37,877 nt of DNA from an uncultured Eubacteriales bacterium (GTDB taxonomy: Bacteria > Bacillota > Clostridia > Oscillospirales > Acutalibacteraceae), in NCBI GenBank assembly GCA_900316025.1, contig ONBJ01000041.1:1-37877 (forward strand), written 5' to 3'. The position numbers were made by a program, and so were the translations under genes. Shown piece by piece: positions 24,014-32,450 of the stretch; the stretch's first letter is position 1, and each line of letters begins with the position of its first letter. The notes under the pieces were generated by a model. That model had not been told where the DNA came from, searched no databases, and saw nothing but the letters and a program-made list of their open reading frames with translations.

Positions 24014-25393
24014 TTGAGAAAAACAAGGTCAAGAACTACAATGGTACTTCTTATAGCACTGCTCGTAGTAATAGGTATAGTTGTTTTTATAGTAAGAATG
24101 TTTACGGATTCAAGCCAGTGGATACAGCACACCTACAACGGACATCTTTCGGGAAACGGAGGACTTTCGGCGGCAGGAACGATATATGACAGAAACGGAG
24201 TAATACTTGCATATTCCGAGGATAATCTCAGGCTGTACAACAGTGATTTTACTACAAGGCTTTCAACGATGCACGTTGTGGGAGATGACAGTCTTAATGT
24301 TTCCTCTGCGATACAAAGCTCCTACCGTTCAAATCTGACGGGTTACAACTGTATTCTCGGACTTGGACTGCCGAAATTCATAAAAACAGGAAGCGATATA
24401 ACGCTTAATCTTGATGCGGAAGCCTGTAATGCCGCATACAATGCTCTTGAAGGATACAACGGAGCAGTGGCCGTATACAATTACAAGACAGGTGAATTTA
24501 TATGCAGTGTAAGCACTCCCACATATGACCCTCTTGACCCGCCCGAAATAACCGAAGAAAATGAGGCAGAATATGACGGAGTATATGTAGACAAGGTTCT
24601 TGCAGGACGATATACACCGGGTTCTACATTCAAGATAGTGACAGCGGCAGCGGCACTTGAAAATATTCCCGGTATTGAGGACGAAGTTTTTACGTGTAAC
24701 GGAAGCACGAAAATAGGCGGCAAAGAAATAACCTGTATGCACGTTCACGGAGAACTTACGATGAAAGAGGGACTTGCCCAGTCATGCAACGTTGTTTTTG
24801 CCGAGCTTGCTCAAAGGCTGGGAAAAGACAAGATGACTGATATGGCAAAACGTATGGGTTTCAACGATACGTACAAAATCAACGGAACGGTTACGGCAAA
24901 AAGCACATACAACGTATCATCGGCAAACGAAAACGATTTAGGCTGGTCGGGAATAGGTCAGTATACAACAGAAGCCAATCCTATGCAGATGGCAATTATG
25001 TGCGGAGCAATAGCCAACAACGGAGAGGTTGTAGTACCAAACGAAATAAAAAAAGGTATAGGCATTGTTGAAAGTGCCGCAGACAACACATCGGGAAAAA
25101 GGCTGATTGACGCAGAGCTTGCACAGAAGCTTGACGAATATATGAGATATGATGTAACGAGCTATTACGGAGATGATTTGTTTCCCACCCTGACGGTGTG
25201 TGCAAAGACAGGTACGGCAGAGGTAGGAGAGGGGAAAGAGCCTCATGCGTGGATGGTAGGATATTCCAAAGATGAGGACGCTCCGCTTGCGTTTGCGGTG
25301 ATAGTGGAAAACGGAGGATACGGATACAGTACGGCAGGGCCTGTTGCGGTTGCCGCTATGGAAGCGTGTGCATCGGTTCTCAGAAACGAATAA
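24014..25393 (+). CDS. Class B penicillin-binding protein (PbpA/PBP2-like D,D-transpeptidase)
   Basis: 459 residues, short for a class B PBP and similar in size to mycobacterial PbpA. One N-terminal TM (about 8-29), a small non-catalytic domain beginning GTIYDRNG (55-62), and a transpeptidase domain from about 145. Active-site motifs: STFK with Ser204 and Lys207, SCN (257-259) and KTGT (398-401). It cross-links peptidoglycan outside the membrane and is the expected partner of the RodA fusion upstream. The start is TTG at 24014, supported by a GGGGG ribosome site; no ATG fits before the TM. Two hundred bases with cloverleaf B separate it from the FHA-rodA stop. Confidence 0.93.
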   Translation: MRKTRSRTTMVLLIALLVVIGIVVFIVRMFTDSSQWIQHTYNGHLSGNGGLSAAGTIYDRNGVILAYSEDNLRLYNSDFTTRLSTMHVVGDDSLNVSSAIQSSYRSNLTGYNCILGLGLPKFIKTGSDITLNLDAEACNAAYNALEGYNGAVAVYNYKTGEFICSVSTPTYDPLDPPEITEENEAEYDGVYVDKVLAGRYTPGSTFKIVTAAAALENIPGIEDEVFTCNGSTKIGGKEITCMHVHGELTMKEGLAQSCNVVFAELAQRLGKDKMTDMAKRMGFNDTYKINGTVTAKSTYNVSSANENDLGWSGIGQYTTEANPMQMAIMCGAIANNGEVVVPNEIKKGIGIVESAADNTSGKRLIDAELAQKLDEYMRYDVTSYYGDDLFPTLTVCAKTGTAEVGEGKEPHAWMVGYSKDEDAPLAFAVIVENGGYGYSTAGPVAVAAMEACASVLRNE

Positions 25394-25406
25394 AGTTATC
25401 TGCAAA

Positions 25407-25448
25407 ACAAAAAAGCGGGTTGAAAAAAATCAACTCGCTTTTTTGTTA
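25407..25448 (+). terminator. PBP gene terminator
   Basis: 17-bp stem (25407-25423 with 25430-25446, one wobble pair) around six A bases, with TTTTTT in the 3' arm. Confidence 0.85.
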
Positions 25449-25458
25449 TACAAGTGGG

Positions 25459-25499
25459 AAAAAATAAAAGAGCTTTTCAGTGATGAAAAACTCTTTTAT
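25459..25499 (-). terminator. tRNA operon terminator
   Basis: Minus-strand hairpin (25464-25472 with 25491-25499 plus inner TTTT/AAAA pairing) directly after tRNA-Glu, followed by a T-run (complement of 25459-25464). Confidence 0.7.
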
Positions 25500-25573
25500 G
25501 GTGACCCGGACGAGAATCGAACTCGTGTTACCGCCGTGAAAGGGCGGTGTCTTGACCGCTTGACCACCGGGCC
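25499..25573 (-). tRNA. tRNA-Glu (anticodon TTC)
   Basis: Acceptor stem GGCCCGG pairs with CCGGGTC, discriminator A and encoded CCA. The anticodon stem CCGCC/GGCGG encloses CTTTCAC, anticodon TTC. T-loop GTTCGATTC is present. Second gene of a two-tRNA transcript, three bases after tRNA-Met. Confidence 0.96.
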
Positions 25574-25576
25574 ATA

Positions 25577-25653
25577 TGGTAGCGGAAATAGGACTTGAAC
25601 CTACGACACTTCGGGTATGAACCGAATGCTCTAGCCAACTGAGCTATTCCGCC
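25577..25653 (-). tRNA. tRNA-Met (anticodon CAT, elongator type)
   Basis: Acceptor stem GGCGGAA pairs with TTCCGCT, CCA is encoded. Anticodon stem TTCGG/CCGAA encloses TTCATAC. The paired first acceptor position and overall similarity to B. subtilis elongator tRNA-Met argue against the initiator; the tRNA-Ile (lysidine) alternative is less likely. Confidence 0.93.
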
Positions 25654-25685
25654 ACGCAACGACTAATTGTTAGCCGACAACGGTT

Positions 25686-25714
25686 ATTATACAATAAGTT
25701 TCCCGTAATGTCAA
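25686..25714 (-). promoter_or_regulatory. Consensus promoter of the tRNA-Met–tRNA-Glu operon
   Basis: Minus strand TTGACA (25709-25714), 17-base spacer, TATAAT (25686-25691): perfect at both hexamers, 33 bases before tRNA-Met. Confidence 0.92.
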
Positions 25715-25835
25715 TATTTATTTTTAAAAATCTGTCAGAAATTTAAATTTGTTATTTATGCTTGATTTAAAGCCGACAGAATGATAAAATATTATGGAAC
25801 TTTATTAATAATATATGATTGGAGCATTTATCACA

Positions 25836-26375
25836 ATGGACTCGTATACTGAACAGATTGTAATTCACAAGAAAACAGGCAGAGATTTAATCATAAGTAT
25901 TATTATGATACTGAGTATTCTGGGAATAGTTGCACTCGGATTTTTACTGGGTGTTCTGATAAATTTCTATTTCGTTATAGTCGGATTTTTCCTTGCCGCA
26001 TTTGACATTTATTTTTGCTGGTACGTAATAACGGGAAGAAATGTCGAATATGAGTACGCAGTTACAAACAACAATCTGCAGATAGACAAAATTATGGCAA
26101 AACGCAGACGCAAGGAGATACTCAGCATAGACATAAACCGCATAGAAGGTATGGATACAGTCGGGGAGAACCGTCTGAGCGACGCAAAATGCAATAGGGT
26201 TATGTATCTCGGAACAAACAATGATGACGCATCACAGTACAGATTTATTGTTCTTACCAATAAATACGGAAGAATTATGGTCGTTTTTGCTCCGAACGAA
26301 AAGATAATGAGTGCTTTGAAAATGTATCTCAAGCCCGAAGTGAAGATAGAAATGCTTAAAAGCAGCCGAAAATAA
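25836..26375 (+). CDS. Small membrane protein with PH-like cytoplasmic domain (DUF6106-like)
   Basis: 179 residues from ATG 25836, preferred over 25815 because a GGAG site lies before it and none before the earlier ATG. Two adjacent hydrophobic helices (about 20-40 and 43-65) are followed by a soluble beta-rich domain of about 110 residues (YEYAVTNNNLQIDKI..., a pattern of PH-like bPH folds) with a basic RRRKE patch. It resembles the uncharacterised DUF6106 group, recalled from its N-terminal MDxxTEQI pattern; this match is tentative. Function unknown. It is divergent from the tRNA operon. Confidence 0.65.
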   Translation: MDSYTEQIVIHKKTGRDLIISIIMILSILGIVALGFLLGVLINFYFVIVGFFLAAFDIYFCWYVITGRNVEYEYAVTNNNLQIDKIMAKRRRKEILSIDINRIEGMDTVGENRLSDAKCNRVMYLGTNNDDASQYRFIVLTNKYGRIMVVFAPNEKIMSALKMYLKPEVKIEMLKSSRK

Positions 26376-26391
26376 AAATATCAGAATTAAG

Positions 26392-26452
26392 AGCCTGTTT
26401 AATATCCTTTCAAACGCATCTTTTTGGCATATGTCAGGATACTAAACAGGCT
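26392..26452. mobile_element. MITE-like remnant related to the IS at 33367
   Basis: A 61-base palindrome: arms 26392-26407 and 26437-26452 pair at nearly every position. The ends (GCCTGTTTAATATCC) resemble the terminal repeats of the IS5-family copy (ACCTGTTTAGCATCT and ACCTGTTTAGTATCT). It contains no coding sequence and could now serve as a terminator for the gene before it. Confidence 0.5.
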
Positions 26453-26475
26453 TTGAAATAAGGAGAATAAAGCAA

Positions 26476-27273
26476 GTGGACATCTCAGATAAAAATATAG
26501 ACGGCGGAAAATCTTTTGACTGGGGCAGAACCTCAGCGGATTACGCAAAATTCCGTGATATTTACCCTGATGAATTTTATGAAAAAATAGTAAAGCTGGG
26601 TCTTTGTGTAAACGGACAGAGTGTACTTGACTTAGGCACGGGAACAGGTGTGCTGCCCAGAAATATGTATAAATACGGTGCAGAATGGACGGGTACGGAT
26701 ATTTCGGAAAAGCAGATTGAGCAGGCCGTACTTCTCTCTCAGGAAACCGATATTTCATATTACGCGGTGTCGGCGGAAAAAACGTGTTTTCCTGATGAAT
26801 CATTTGACGTTATAACAGCCTGTCAGTGTTTCTGGTATTTTGACCACGAAAAAATTATGCCTGAGTTGTATCGTATGCTCAGAGATGACGGAAGTCTGCT
26901 TATTCTGTATATGGCGTGGCTGCCTTTTGAGGACAAAATAGCCGCCGCAAGCGAAAAGCTTGTTTTAAAATACAATCCTTTGTGGAGCGGTGCAGGCGAA
27001 AGAATGCACCCCATAGATATTCCAGAATGCTGTAATAAATACTTTGAACCTGTTTATCATGAAGAATACCGTTTGAAAGTATATTTCACACGGGAAAGCT
27101 GGCACGGAAGAATGAAAGCCTGCCGTGGTGTAGGTGCTTCTCTTCCCGAAGCCGAAATCAGGGAATGGGAACGTGAACATATAAAGCTTTTGTCCGAAAC
27201 AGCTCCCGATGAATTTGACATTCTGCATTATGCGGCTGTCGCAAGGCTGAAAAAGAGAAAGCTTCAGTCATAA
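26476..27273 (+). CDS. Class I SAM-dependent methyltransferase
   Basis: 265 residues starting at GTG 26476 with AAGGAG upstream. Rossmann-type fold of the Methyltransf_11/25 kind: SAM loop VLDLGTGTGVLPR at 50-62, an acidic GTDIS at the end of strand 2 (about 73-77), ESFDVITACQCFWYFD at about 109-124 and a post-motif LRDDGSLLILYMAW. The substrate cannot be told. The C-terminal part (about 170-265) has conserved aromatic and charged residues (SWHGRMKACRGVGASL) often seen in small-molecule methyltransferases of gut Firmicutes. It lies just after the MITE-like palindrome. Confidence 0.87.
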   Translation: MDISDKNIDGGKSFDWGRTSADYAKFRDIYPDEFYEKIVKLGLCVNGQSVLDLGTGTGVLPRNMYKYGAEWTGTDISEKQIEQAVLLSQETDISYYAVSAEKTCFPDESFDVITACQCFWYFDHEKIMPELYRMLRDDGSLLILYMAWLPFEDKIAAASEKLVLKYNPLWSGAGERMHPIDIPECCNKYFEPVYHEEYRLKVYFTRESWHGRMKACRGVGASLPEAEIREWEREHIKLLSETAPDEFDILHYAAVARLKKRKLQS

Positions 27274-27373
27274 GCATTGAAGCATCTGCATACCGTTTAG
27301 TAATATCCATTCGGAAAATTTTTATACCTGAGAGGTCGGCATTATTAAAAAAATGTGTTATAAGAAAAACATA

Positions 27374-27458
27374 AAAAGTTTTTGTCCACTTTTTTCAAAA
27401 AGTGGTGGGGTCAAGGGGCAAAGCCCCTTGTGGGATTTTAAAGGGCAAAGCCCTTTAA
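27374..27458 (+). repeat. Multi-hairpin intergenic repeat, copy R4
   Basis: Hairpins 27386-27405 (9 bp), 27412-27430 (CAAGGGGC-AAA-GCCCCTTG, 8 bp) and 27438-27458 (9 bp, loop AAA). Lies 100 bases after the methyltransferase stop in its direction and before the lipoprotein gene. Closest to R3. Confidence 0.8.
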
Positions 27459-27510
27459 CGGAAACTTTTTTTGTAAACCGCTCGGGCAGAAATCTGTGCA
27501 GGTGATTTTT

Positions 27511-27873
27511 GTGAATTACATAAAATCGGGAGTACTGTTATTGCTTTTTATTTCAGTGCTTAATTTGTCAGGCTGCTGTAAAAGGCAGATAATGACAAAA
27601 GCCGATGAACTTATGTCGGCTTCGTGGTCGGCTCAGGACGGTTACGGCAAAAAAATAACCCTAAGCTTCACTCAGAACGAAGCACTGATACAGCTTGAAG
27701 CAAAGGACTTTACAGGGAAAATATGCGGTACGGCAACGGTAAATGACGATACACTGGAGATTGCCGATAAATCCCTGAAAGAAAACTATATTTTCGGATA
27801 TGTTCTTTTTGGTAACAAAATTGACTTAAAATATGGCGATAAGACAGTCACACTCAGAAAAATAAACAAATAG
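27511..27873 (+). CDS. Small lipoprotein of unknown function
   Basis: 120 residues from GTG 27511, chosen because AGGTGA lies six bases upstream; GTGs at 27496 and 27502 are in frame but lack a site. Lipobox NLSGC with modified Cys near residue 22, then a compact beta-rich domain (SWSAQDGYGKKITLSF, LQLEAKDFTGK, GDKTVTLRKI) of about 95 residues that suggests a small beta-barrel or lipocalin-like fold. No family recognised. It sits directly after repeat R4. Confidence 0.7.
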   Translation: MNYIKSGVLLLLFISVLNLSGCCKRQIMTKADELMSASWSAQDGYGKKITLSFTQNEALIQLEAKDFTGKICGTATVNDDTLEIADKSLKENYIFGYVLFGNKIDLKYGDKTVTLRKINK

Positions 27874-27926
27874 TCATTCTTTAAAACTATAAAAATTATT
27901 TAAATCAGCGAAATTTTGTAATTAAA

Positions 27927-27955
27927 TTGAAACCTTTATTAAAATATTGTATAAT
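27927..27955 (+). promoter_or_regulatory. Promoter of the SleB-like hydrolase gene
   Basis: TTGAAA (27927-27932), 17-base spacer, TATAAT (27950-27955), 62 bases before the start. Confidence 0.8.
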
Positions 27956-28016
27956 CCCTTTTGTGAGTTTGTTAATTTTAAGAAACCGTATCACGGTATA
28001 ACACATAAAGGGTGGT

Positions 28017-29066
28017 ATGATGATCAGTTATTCAAAATATGCAAAAACCGCAGTGTCATTGGCTGTTTCACTCGTTGTTGCACTGGTTGCAGAGGGAACA
28101 GCAGTAAAGGATACAATGCTTGTAAAAGTGATGCCGTCAGAGCCTTCGGGAATATATGAAAAAGTGGCAGAGAGAAAGTCCGAAAGTTTTTCAAAAAATA
28201 CTGTAAGCGTTGAGAAGAAATCTTCCGAAAAAACAGTAAAGAGAACTTCGGAAAAAGCAACGGAAAAAGCAACTCAGAAAGCTACAGAAAAGGCTTCGGA
28301 AAAAGCAACTCAGAAAGCTACAGAGAAAGCCACCGAAAAAGCAACTCAGAAAGCAACTGAGAAAGCTACCGAAAAAGCAACTCAGAAAGCAACTGAGAAA
28401 GCTACCGAAAAAGCAACTCAGAAGGATACAGAAAAGGCTTCGGAAAAAGCTGCTCAGAAAGCTACCGAAAAATCTGCACAGAAAGCAACTGAGAAAGCCA
28501 CCGAAAAAGCAACTCAGAAAGCAACTGAAAAAGTTACCGAAAAAGCCTCATTTTCAGAAACAAAAGCAAAGGCAAAGCTGTATGCCGAAGCTCCGACAGA
28601 GGAAGCAACATACCCCGAAAAAATCGTTACTGCCGCTTCAGCCAATATACAGTATGAAGCAGGATACCTGATACCTGTAGCAAATCCCGATTACGAATAC
28701 TCCACAGGTCAGGTTACGCTCTCGGACGCAGACAGAAAGCTTGCCTGTCAGATAGTTTACGGAGAAGCAGGCGGCGAAGGCTTTGAGGGCTGCTGTCTTG
28801 TGGCACAGTGCCTCAAGGACTCTATGGTATTTCTCGGCTACAACTCTATGGCAGATGTACAGAAATACTGCCGATATGACGGCTGGCAGGAAAATTACAG
28901 TCAGACCGCAGAAGATGCCGTAAATTATATATTCGACCAGAACAGAAGTGCCGTTGCTCACAGAATATTGTTCTTTTACGCAACAAATATCTGTAAAAGT
29001 GAGTGGCACGAAACTCAGAACCATATATTGACAAGAGGAAATTCAAGGTTTTTCGATATGTGGTAA
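28017..29066 (+). CDS. Secreted cell wall hydrolase (SleB/CwlJ type) with Ala-Thr-Glu-Lys repeat stalk
   Basis: 349 residues. N-terminal signal or anchor (about 8-28), then a stalk made of repeated ATEKATQK units (about residues 80-185), then a hydrolase_2/SleB-like domain (about 235-349) opening with LSDADRKLACQIVYGEAGGEG, whose Glu is the probable catalytic residue, and ending FYATNICKSEWHETQNH. The family includes spore-cortex lytic enzymes but also vegetative wall hydrolases; nothing here indicates sporulation. The repeat stalk is highly charged and may span the wall. ATG 28017 and 28020 are both possible; AAAGGGTGG precedes them. Own promoter and terminator. Confidence 0.85.
   Translation: MMISYSKYAKTAVSLAVSLVVALVAEGTAVKDTMLVKVMPSEPSGIYEKVAERKSESFSKNTVSVEKKSSEKTVKRTSEKATEKATQKATEKASEKATQKATEKATEKATQKATEKATEKATQKATEKATEKATQKDTEKASEKAAQKATEKSAQKATEKATEKATQKATEKVTEKASFSETKAKAKLYAEAPTEEATYPEKIVTAASANIQYEAGYLIPVANPDYEYSTGQVTLSDADRKLACQIVYGEAGGEGFEGCCLVAQCLKDSMVFLGYNSMADVQKYCRYDGWQENYSQTAEDAVNYIFDQNRSAVAHRILFFYATNICKSEWHETQNHILTRGNSRFFDMW
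28240..28550 (+). repeat. Coding tandem repeat in the hydrolase stalk
   Basis: Imperfect tandem units of 12 and 24 bases (GAAAAAGCAACTCAGAAAGC pattern) encoding ATEK, ATQK, ASEK and similar tetrapeptides. Prone to copy-number change without loss of frame, because all units are multiples of three. Confidence 0.85.
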
Positions 29067-29101
29067 AAATCACCTATAAACCCATAATTTTATGCTAAAT
29101 G

Positions 29102-29132
29102 TACCCACCGTTCAAAGCGGCGGGTATTTTTT
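29102..29132 (+). terminator. Terminator of the SleB-like gene
   Basis: 9-bp stem with one mismatch (29102-29110 with 29118-29126), seven-base loop, six Ts. Confidence 0.8.
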
Positions 29133-29204
29133 ATATGCCCGATACGATGTTAAAATATACAAAACATATACTTTATTTTGTATCAAAAAATCAATATTAA
29201 ATTT

Positions 29205-29232
29205 TTGAATTATATGTTAAAATTATTACAAT
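29205..29232 (+). promoter_or_regulatory. Probable amylase promoter
   Basis: TTGAAT (29205-29210), 16-base spacer, TACAAT (29227-29232), 24 bases before the start. GGAGAG ribosome site follows at 29243. Confidence 0.6.
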
Positions 29233-29256
29233 TATTTTTATAAGGAGAGTGTAGGT

Positions 29257-31563
29257 ATGTTTTCTAACAGAAAATCTGTCAGCGGAAAAGCTTTGAGTAT
29301 CTTGCTTGTTGCTGCTATGGTTTCCTCTGTTGCAGTTTCTTCGGCTGTACCGACAACTGCTTTTACGTCTGATAAGCAAACGTCAAAGGCTTCAACGGAT
29401 ACTGCTGAAAGTGCCGCTAATCTGTATGGTCTGCACAGCAACCCTCAGGACGGCGTTATACTGCATGCGTGGGACTGGTCGCTCAGCAATATAAAGGATA
29501 AATTGCCTCAGATTGCTGAAGCAGGTTATTCTACGGTTCAGACATCTGTTCTGCAGCACTGCAAGGAAGCAACTGTCGGCAAAACAAATTCAGGTTGGTG
29601 GGCTTTCTATCAGCCGGCATCTTTTGTGCTTGATACCGAAAGCGACTACAGTGCTTTGGGTACGAGGGCTGACCTTCAGGAGCTTTGTGCGGCAGCTGAC
29701 ACATACGGTATAAAAATCATAGTTGACGTTGTAGCAAATCACCTCGGAAATAAAACAGGATACGACAAGTCGCCTGCTATCCCCAGCGATATAAGAGATG
29801 ATTCAAGCTGCTGGCATTCCGAAGGCTTTACGGAAATAAACTACGACAGCCGCTACAGTATCACACACGGTTCAATGGGCGGACTTCCCGACCTCAACAC
29901 AGGAAATACCAAAATTCAGAAATACGTGAAGGATTACCTTGTAGACTGTATTGACTGCGGTGTTGACGGTTTCCGTTTCGATGCTGCAAAGCATATAGGA
30001 GTTCCGAGTGAGGACGACAGCTTCTGGGAAAATGTTATCCCTTATGTCAGAAGCAAGTATACAGCAAAGACAGGCGAAGACCTCTTCTGCTACGGAGAAA
30101 TCCTTGGCTCGACAGGCGGCCCTTCAATAACAGAATATACCTGTTATATGAGCGTTACGGACGATTCAACAAGCCGTGACATAAGAAACAAGGTTACAGG
30201 TCATAATGCAGGCGGTGCAGCAAGGTCAAACTATGATAAAGGTACTTCTGCGAGCAAGCTTGTTCTCTGGCCTGAGTCACACGATACTTATGCAGGCTCT
30301 GCAAAAGAAAGTACATCTGTAAGTACATCTGATATAAATAAGACATGGGCATTGGTTGCATCAAGAAACAAGGCAACGGCTCTGTATTTTGCCCGTCCCG
30401 TAGGTTACGGTCAGGGAGCAATAGGTTCAGTAGGTTCTACATCTTGTTTCAACAAGGAAGTTGTTGAGGTAAACAAATTCCATAACTATTATGCAGGTCA
30501 GAGTGAGTATCTCGCTTCAAGCGGTTCGATTGCTTACAACGAAAGAGGCACGGACGGCGTTGTACTTGTAAATGTAAATGGAACATCTCAGTCTGTAAGC
30601 GTTACCGCACATACAATGAAGAGCGGTACTTACAAAGACCAGATTTCAGGAAATACATTTACCGTATCAGGCGGCAAGATAAGCGGCTCGATAGGAAGCA
30701 AAGGTATAGCAGTTGTTTATAACGCACCCGATATGACAGGAGTATCTGTAACTCCCGGTACACCCAACGGCACTTACACCTACAAGGCAGATACACTGAA
30801 AGTTACACTTAACTGCGTAGAAGTAACAGATGCAAAGTATTCTGTTGACGGTTCTGCACCTGTTGCGTTTACAAACGGAACTCAGATTACCCTCGGTTCA
30901 GGCAAGGCATATGAAACTGCTCAGGTTGTTACTGTATCAGGAAAAGCTTCGGACGGAACAACAGTTTCAAAGGAATACACATTCTTTAAAACAAATCAGG
31001 GTACGGTTATCTATTTTGATAATTCCTCATATAACTGGTCAAATGTATATGCGTATGTTTATGTTGATAAAGATACAAGAATTGCTAATTGGCCCGGTAC
31101 AAAAATTACGAGCAAATCAGCAAAATCAGGATATTATTACTTTGAACTGCCTGCAGGCTTTGAAAGTTCATATGTAATGTGGTCAGACGGTTCGGGAAGT
31201 GCTTCAAAGAGGTATCCCGCAGACGGAGAACCGGGACTTCCTACAAACGGTGCATCGCATCTGTTCAAGGAAAATCATGTCTGGGTAGAGTACAGCGAGA
31301 GTACGGTTACACCTACAGACCCTCCGACAACCCCGACAACACCTCCTACACAACCCCCGACCGACAACACCTCCTACACAACCCCCTACAACCCCGACAA
31401 CACCTCCTACAGACCCTCCGACAACCCCGACAACACCTCCTACACAACCCCCGACAACCCCGACAACACCTCCTACACAACCTCCGACAACCCCGACAAC
31501 ACCTCCTACACAACCCCCGACAACCCCACCGACAACACCCGAAAAATCATATGTAATAGGTGA
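29257..31563 (+). pseudogene. Secreted GH13 alpha-amylase with starch-binding module, frameshifted before its dockerin
   Basis: 768 residues as read. Signal peptide (1-36) and a GH13 catalytic domain (about 55-440) with all four regions: DVVANH (157-162), GFRFDAAKH with nucleophile D242, YGEIL with acid E281, and ESHDT with D343. After a C-terminal beta domain comes a CBM26/25-like module (about 585-675: VIYFDNSSYNWSNVYAYVY). A Thr/Pro linker then shifts frame near 31360, where a repeat unit is five bases shorter than its neighbours; translation continues as DNTSYTTP repeats and stops at 31563. The remaining linker, dockerin and last module stay open in another frame to 32290. The catalytic part is intact, so a truncated secreted enzyme could still be made. 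It hydrolyses starch outside the cell. Sequencing error is possible. Confidence 0.85.
31315..31535 (+). repeat. Pro/Thr linker tandem repeat with frame-changing unit
   Basis: Several units of about 33 bases (ACAACCCCGACAACACCTCC core) encoding TTPTTPPTQPP in the amylase frame. The unit around 31351-31370 lacks five bases relative to the others, moving all later units out of frame. Confidence 0.8.
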
Positions 31564-32290
31564 TGCTGACGGCAGCGGAACGGTAACTACAAGTGACTGC
31601 GTTGTAATGATGAGAGATATAATCGGCAGTGCTTCTATTGCAAGTGAGAATATGCTTGCGGCAGATGTAAATAAGGATAACAAGGTAACTATGGCTGATG
31701 TAGTTATTGTTATGAGATACCTTGTAGGATATACGGACAGCTATAACGTTGGAAAAACAGTAACGGTTCAAGACCCGACAAATCCGACAACCCCGACAAC
31801 GCCTCCGACAAATCCGACAACTCCGACAACACCTCCCACAGAGCCTCCGACAAATCCGACAACCCCGACAACACCTCCCACAGAGCCTCCGACAAATCCG
31901 ACAACCCCGACAATACCTCCCACAGAGCCGCCCACAACTCCGCCTACAGACCCTCCTACAGAACCTCCCACAATAGCAGAAGATATAGTATACTTCAATC
32001 CTTCGGCTATTGCTACAGGAAGCGAAAGATGGACTATATATACTTGGAAGTCAGGAAGTTCAGACGCTAAGTGGATTAATATGACAGGTTCGGGAAGCTT
32101 GTATCAGGCAGCTTTGCCGTCAGGTTATACCAAGTTCATTGTAGTAAGAATGAACGGCTCAACCACGGAAAACAACTGGAACAACAAGTGGAATCAGTCA
32201 CCTGACCTTACCTATTCAACTTCCAAGAATTATGTAAAGGCAACAGGCTGGAACGGAGATAAATTCAACGTTACTCAGTCTGCCAAGTAA
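31361..32290 (+). pseudogene. Out-of-frame continuation of the amylase: linker, dockerin, second linker, C-terminal CBM-like module
   Basis: Open in frame with CCG at 31361 and without a start codon or ribosome site, so not an independent gene. It encodes the rest of the Thr/Pro linker, then a two-repeat dockerin (about 31562-31740) with calcium loops GDADGSGTVTTSD and ADVNKDNKVTMAD, then a second Pro/Thr linker (about 31775-31970, TNPTTPTTPPTEPP units) and a last module of about 100 residues (VYFNPSAIATGSERWTIYTW) resembling starch-binding CBM26-type folds. Dockerins dock enzymes onto cohesin scaffolds in ruminococcal cellulosomes or amylosomes. The module set and Thr/Pro phase match the upstream gene if five bases are restored near 31360, giving about 1,010 residues. 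Confidence 0.85.
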
Positions 32291-32312
32291 ATAACAGGTT
32301 TCTGACTTATTC

Positions 32313-32350
32313 AACAGACAGCACATAAAACTGCTGTCTGTTGTTTTTTT
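32313..32350 (+). terminator. Amylase transcript terminator
   Basis: Perfect 11-bp stem (32313-32323 with 32332-32342), eight-base loop, seven-T tail. Confidence 0.9.
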
Positions 32351-32378
32351 GGTAAATAAAAAAATTCATTTTTATTTA

Positions 32379-32407
32379 TTGAAATCAGCATTTTTCTATG
32401 GTATCAT
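32379..32407 (+). promoter_or_regulatory. Promoter of the Pro/Val-repeat surface protein gene
   Basis: TTGAAA (32379-32384), 17-base spacer, TATCAT (32402-32407), 44 bases before the start; GGAGGAG ribosome site at 32439. Confidence 0.75.
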
Positions 32408-32450
32408 AACTTTGTATATTATGTTGCAAGATGTTTCGGAGGAGTAATTT

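Noticed and set aside
28240-28550. Regular repeats that might look like a CRISPR array
   Set aside because: Units are continuous, without unique spacers, and encode an in-frame stalk.
31204-31998. Minus-strand Gly/Val-rich ORFs (GGVVGG repeats)
   Set aside because: Mirror of the Pro/Thr linker repeats of the amylase; no ribosome site or plausible fold.
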